The notes under the pieces: generated by a model
What the model was told of the DNA's origin: nothing
Databases searched by the model: none
What the model saw: the letters and a program-made list of their open reading frames with translations, nothing else
Source of the DNA: Entomomonas sp964395065
GTDB taxonomy: Bacteria > Pseudomonadota > Gammaproteobacteria > Pseudomonadales > Pseudomonadaceae
DNA: 9,301 nt
Direction of reading: 5' to 3'
NCBI GenBank assembly: GCA_964395065.1
Contig: CAYNAM010000100.1
Coordinates: 1 to 9,301, forward strand
Translations under genes and position numbers: made by a program
Shown here: positions 6,888 to 9,301 of the stretch, piece by piece
Layout of the letters: every line of letters starts with the position of its first letter
Numbering within the stretch: the stretch's first letter is position 1

Positions 6888-8249
6888 ATGAAACTTAAAA
6901 CTCAACTTTTTGGTCAAAGCTACCAGTTCAAAGACGTAAAAGAAGTCTTAGCGAAAGCAAATGAACCCCGTTCTGGTGACGTTTTAGCAGGAGTTTCGGC
7001 TAGTACATCACAAGAACGCGTTGCAGCAAAACAAGTGCTTTCTGAGCTAACTGTTGCAGACATCCGCATGAACCCTGTGGTGCCTTATGAAGAAGACTGC
7101 ATCACCCGCCTCATCCAAGACAATATTAATGAAACGTCATACAACAGCATTAAAAACTGGACAATTGGCGAACTACGTGAATACATCTTATCTGATGACA
7201 CAACAGATGATCAAATTGCCTTTTTACGTAAAGGTATCAGCTCTGAAGTAGTGGCAGGTGTTGCTAAGATTTGTTCTAATGGTGACTTAATCTACGGTGC
7301 TAAAAAAATGCCCGTTGTTAAACATGCCAACAATACCATAGGTCTGCCAGGTCATTTTAGTGGTCGTTTACAACCTAACGATACACGTGACAATGTAAAA
7401 AGTATTGAAGCACAAATTTATGAAGGCCTCTCTTATGGTGTAGGCGATGCTGTTATCGGTGTCAACCCTGTTACAGACGATGTTGAAAACTTGCGTCGCG
7501 TTCTAGATACCATCTATGAAGTAATTGATAAATACAATATTCCAACCCAGGGTTGCGTTCTAGGCCACGTATCAACTCAAATGGAAGCTATTCGCAAAGG
7601 TGCACCAGGTGGATTGATTTTCCAAAGTATTTGCGGCAGTGAAAAAGGGCTAAAAGAGTTTGGTGTGAGTTTAGAAATGCTTGATGAAGCTCAAGCCGTA
7701 GGAAGAGAATACAACCGCATTTCAGGTAGTAACTTTTTCTACTTTGAAACCGGTCAAGGCTCAGCACTTTCTGCCAATGCCCACTATGGGGCTGACCAAG
7801 TAACAATGGAAGCTCGTAACTATGGGTTAGCTCGCCACTACAATCCTTTTATGGTTAATACCGTAGTTGGCTTCATTGGCCCAGAATATCTCTATGATGG
7901 ACGCCAAATTATGCGTGCTGGATTAGAAGATCACTTTATGGGTAAATTAAGTGGTATTTCTATGGGATGTGATACTTGCTATACAAACCATGCTAATGCT
8001 GATCAGAACGTCAATGAAACATTAGCAATTCTTCTTGCTTCGGCAGGCTGTAACTTTATTATCGGTATGCCTTTGGGTGACGATATTATGCTCAACTACC
8101 AAACCTCTGCTTTCCATGATACAGCGATGGTACGCCAACTACTTAATCTACGTCCTGCACCAGAGTTTGAACGTTGGTTAGAAAGTATGGGTATTATGAG
8201 TAATGGCCGTTTAACTAGCATCGCTGGCGACGCTTCTCTTTTCTTTTAA
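6888..8249 (+). CDS. eutB: EutB, ethanolamine ammonia-lyase large (catalytic) subunit
   Basis: A 453-residue protein, the same length as E. coli EutB and nearly colinear with it. With EutC and adenosylcobalamin it converts ethanolamine to acetaldehyde and ammonia by a radical mechanism, in a TIM-barrel active site. Residues known to contact substrate in E. coli EutB are present at the same positions: Arg160 and Gln162 in GRLQPNDTRD, Asn193 in GVNPVTDD, Glu287 in YFETGQGSALS, and Asp362 in MGCDTCYTNHA. The C-terminal ERWLESMGIM block and final SLFF are also conserved, so the enzyme should be active. ATG 6888 has GGAG at 6876-6879 and lies 13 nt after eutA. The EutBC complex is the central catalyst of the compartment. 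Confidence 0.98.
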   Translation: MKLKTQLFGQSYQFKDVKEVLAKANEPRSGDVLAGVSASTSQERVAAKQVLSELTVADIRMNPVVPYEEDCITRLIQDNINETSYNSIKNWTIGELREYILSDDTTDDQIAFLRKGISSEVVAGVAKICSNGDLIYGAKKMPVVKHANNTIGLPGHFSGRLQPNDTRDNVKSIEAQIYEGLSYGVGDAVIGVNPVTDDVENLRRVLDTIYEVIDKYNIPTQGCVLGHVSTQMEAIRKGAPGGLIFQSICGSEKGLKEFGVSLEMLDEAQAVGREYNRISGSNFFYFETGQGSALSANAHYGADQVTMEARNYGLARHYNPFMVNTVVGFIGPEYLYDGRQIMRAGLEDHFMGKLSGISMGCDTCYTNHANADQNVNETLAILLASAGCNFIIGMPLGDDIMLNYQTSAFHDTAMVRQLLNLRPAPEFERWLESMGIMSNGRLTSIAGDASLFF

Positions 8250-8265
8250 TAAGGGGTAACTAATC

Positions 8266-9171
8266 ATGGATCAAAAACAAATTGATGCGCTTGTTCGCGA
8301 AGTAATAGGCAAACTTAATATCAATAATACAGGCGGTACACCTGTAACGACCCAAGGCAACATCACAAGCCCAGCGACTAACAACACATCCAATACATCT
8401 GTTGAAAGTTGTTCTATTGATTTAGGTTCAAAAGAAGCCAAACAATGGATAGGTGTACAACACCCACATAACCTTGAAGCCTTACAAGCACTTAAAAACA
8501 ACACAGCATCACGTGTAGGTTCTGGTAGAACAGGTGTAAGACCAAGAACCAACTCTTTACTACGTTTCTTGGCTGACCACTCTCGCTCTAAAGACACTGT
8601 ATTAAAAGAAGTTCCACACGAGTGGGTTGAGAAGCAAGGTTTATTAGAACTTCAATCGGAGATCACCGATAAAGATCAATACTTAACACGCCCTGATATG
8701 GGACGTATCTTAAGCGAAAAATCGATCAAGACACTCCTTGAGAAATGCAAAAAGAATCCTCAAGTACAGGTGATTATTTCTGATGGTCTCTCTACTGATG
8801 CAATTACTACAAACTATGAAGAAATTTTACCACCTCTACTCTCTGGTCTTAAAAGTGCAGGCTTAGACGTAGGCACACCTTTCTTTGTGCGTTATGGCCG
8901 TGTAAAAATTGAAGACCAAATCGGTGAACTCTTAGGCGCTAAAGCTGTTGTTTTACTTGTTGGAGAACGACCAGGACTTGGACAATCAGAAAGTTTATCA
9001 TGCTACGCTGTTTATAGCCCTACAGTAGCCAAAACAGTTGAAGCAGATAGAACCTGTATATCTAATATCCACCGTGCAGGAACTCCACCTGTAGAAGCAG
9101 CGGCAGTTATTGTTGACTTAGTCAAACGTATGCTAGATAAAAAAGCCTCTGGCATTGGTTTAACACGTTAA
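8266..9171 (+). CDS. eutC: EutC, ethanolamine ammonia-lyase small subunit
   Basis: A 301-residue protein (E. coli about 295) that completes the cobalamin site with EutB. Residues 1-18 (MDQKQIDALVREVIGKLN) form the amphipathic helix that in Salmonella targets the lyase to the microcompartment. Next comes an Asn/Thr-rich linker at about 19-48, more N/T-rich than the Ala/Thr/Ser linker of E. coli. The folded domain starts near DLGSKEAKQWIGV (52-64) and contains RPRTNSLLRFLADHSRSKDT (92-111), ISDGLSTDAI (171-180), FFVRYGRVKIEDQIGE (206-221) and LVGERPGLGQSESLSCYAVY (231-250), ending GIGLTR. ATG 8266 follows AAGGGG at 8251-8256 and lies 16 nt after eutB. Confidence 0.98.
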   Translation: MDQKQIDALVREVIGKLNINNTGGTPVTTQGNITSPATNNTSNTSVESCSIDLGSKEAKQWIGVQHPHNLEALQALKNNTASRVGSGRTGVRPRTNSLLRFLADHSRSKDTVLKEVPHEWVEKQGLLELQSEITDKDQYLTRPDMGRILSEKSIKTLLEKCKKNPQVQVIISDGLSTDAITTNYEEILPPLLSGLKSAGLDVGTPFFVRYGRVKIEDQIGELLGAKAVVLLVGERPGLGQSESLSCYAVYSPTVAKTVEADRTCISNIHRAGTPPVEAAAVIVDLVKRMLDKKASGIGLTR

Positions 9172-9186
9172 AAAGGAGGCTAGATT

Positions 9187-9301
9187 ATGCCTACATTAGA
9201 TTTTATTAGACCCAACGTTAGAGCTGTTAGACTCATCGCCTCATTACACGATGACTTTCGCAAACAACTAAATTTACCTAGATATGTAAGAAGCCTGGGG
9301 T
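9187..9301 (+). CDS. eutL: EutL, pseudohexameric trimeric (tandem-BMC) shell protein (5' end, partial)
   Basis: Only the first 38 codons and one further base lie in the window. The peptide begins MPTLDFIRPNVRAVRLIASL and contains LNLPRYVRSLG, closely matching the N-terminus of enterobacterial EutL (MPALDLIRPSV... LKLPPHIRSLG, from memory). EutL has two fused BMC domains and forms trimers that act as pseudohexamers with a gated pore, thought to admit larger molecules. ATG 9187 has a strong AGGAGG at 9174-9179, 7 nt upstream, starting 3 nt after the eutC stop. The position after eutC matches the long eut operon, in which eutK and eutR usually follow; these cannot be seen here. Confidence 0.93.
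   Translation, partial: MPTLDFIRPNVRAVRLIASLHDDFRKQLNLPRYVRSLG

Overview
The window is an internal segment of an ethanolamine-utilisation (eut) bacterial-microcompartment operon, with every gene on the + strand. The gene order is eutM (3' end only) - eutN - eutE - eutJ - eutG - eutH - eutA - eutB - eutC - eutL (5' end only). This is the order of the long eut operon of Salmonella and E. coli, and the proteins align closely, mostly without gaps, with the enterobacterial versions as I remember them. The DNA is clearly A+T-richer than E. coli, with many A/T third positions. I infer a gammaproteobacterium, plausibly an AT-rich relative of the Enterobacterales, but cannot name the genus. Family-defining residues are intact wherever I could check them, and I see no frameshift, broken gene, mobile element, tRNA, rRNA or CRISPR.

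Layout. Bases 1-199 hold the end of the hexameric shell protein EutM. Bases 200-356 are the only sizeable non-coding gap; it holds a perfect 14-bp hairpin and a second 8-bp dyad. Bases 357-2080 encode the vertex protein EutN and the CoA-acylating acetaldehyde dehydrogenase EutE. Bases 2100-4131 encode the actin/Hsp70-like protein EutJ and the iron-type alcohol dehydrogenase EutG, whose reading frames overlap. Bases 4174-5436 encode the membrane protein EutH. Bases 5447-9171 encode the reactivase EutA and the two ammonia-lyase subunits EutB and EutC. EutL, a pseudohexameric trimeric shell protein, starts at 9187. Apart from the eutM-eutN gap, intergenic distances are short (8-42 nt) or negative, as expected of one transcript.

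How the genes work together. EutH is the candidate entry route for ethanolamine. Inside the shell (EutM, EutN, EutL and others outside the window), EutBC with adenosylcobalamin splits ethanolamine to acetaldehyde and ammonia, and EutA restores inactivated EutBC. EutE converts acetaldehyde to acetyl-CoA with NAD+, and EutG reduces acetaldehyde to ethanol, regenerating NAD+. EutE and EutC carry N-terminal amphipathic helices followed by polar linkers, as expected of targeting peptides; EutG has a similar but less clear N-terminus.

Nothing here looks like a new system. The best candidate for undescribed biology is the structured eutM-eutN spacer, which could lower expression of downstream genes relative to the abundant shell protein EutM.
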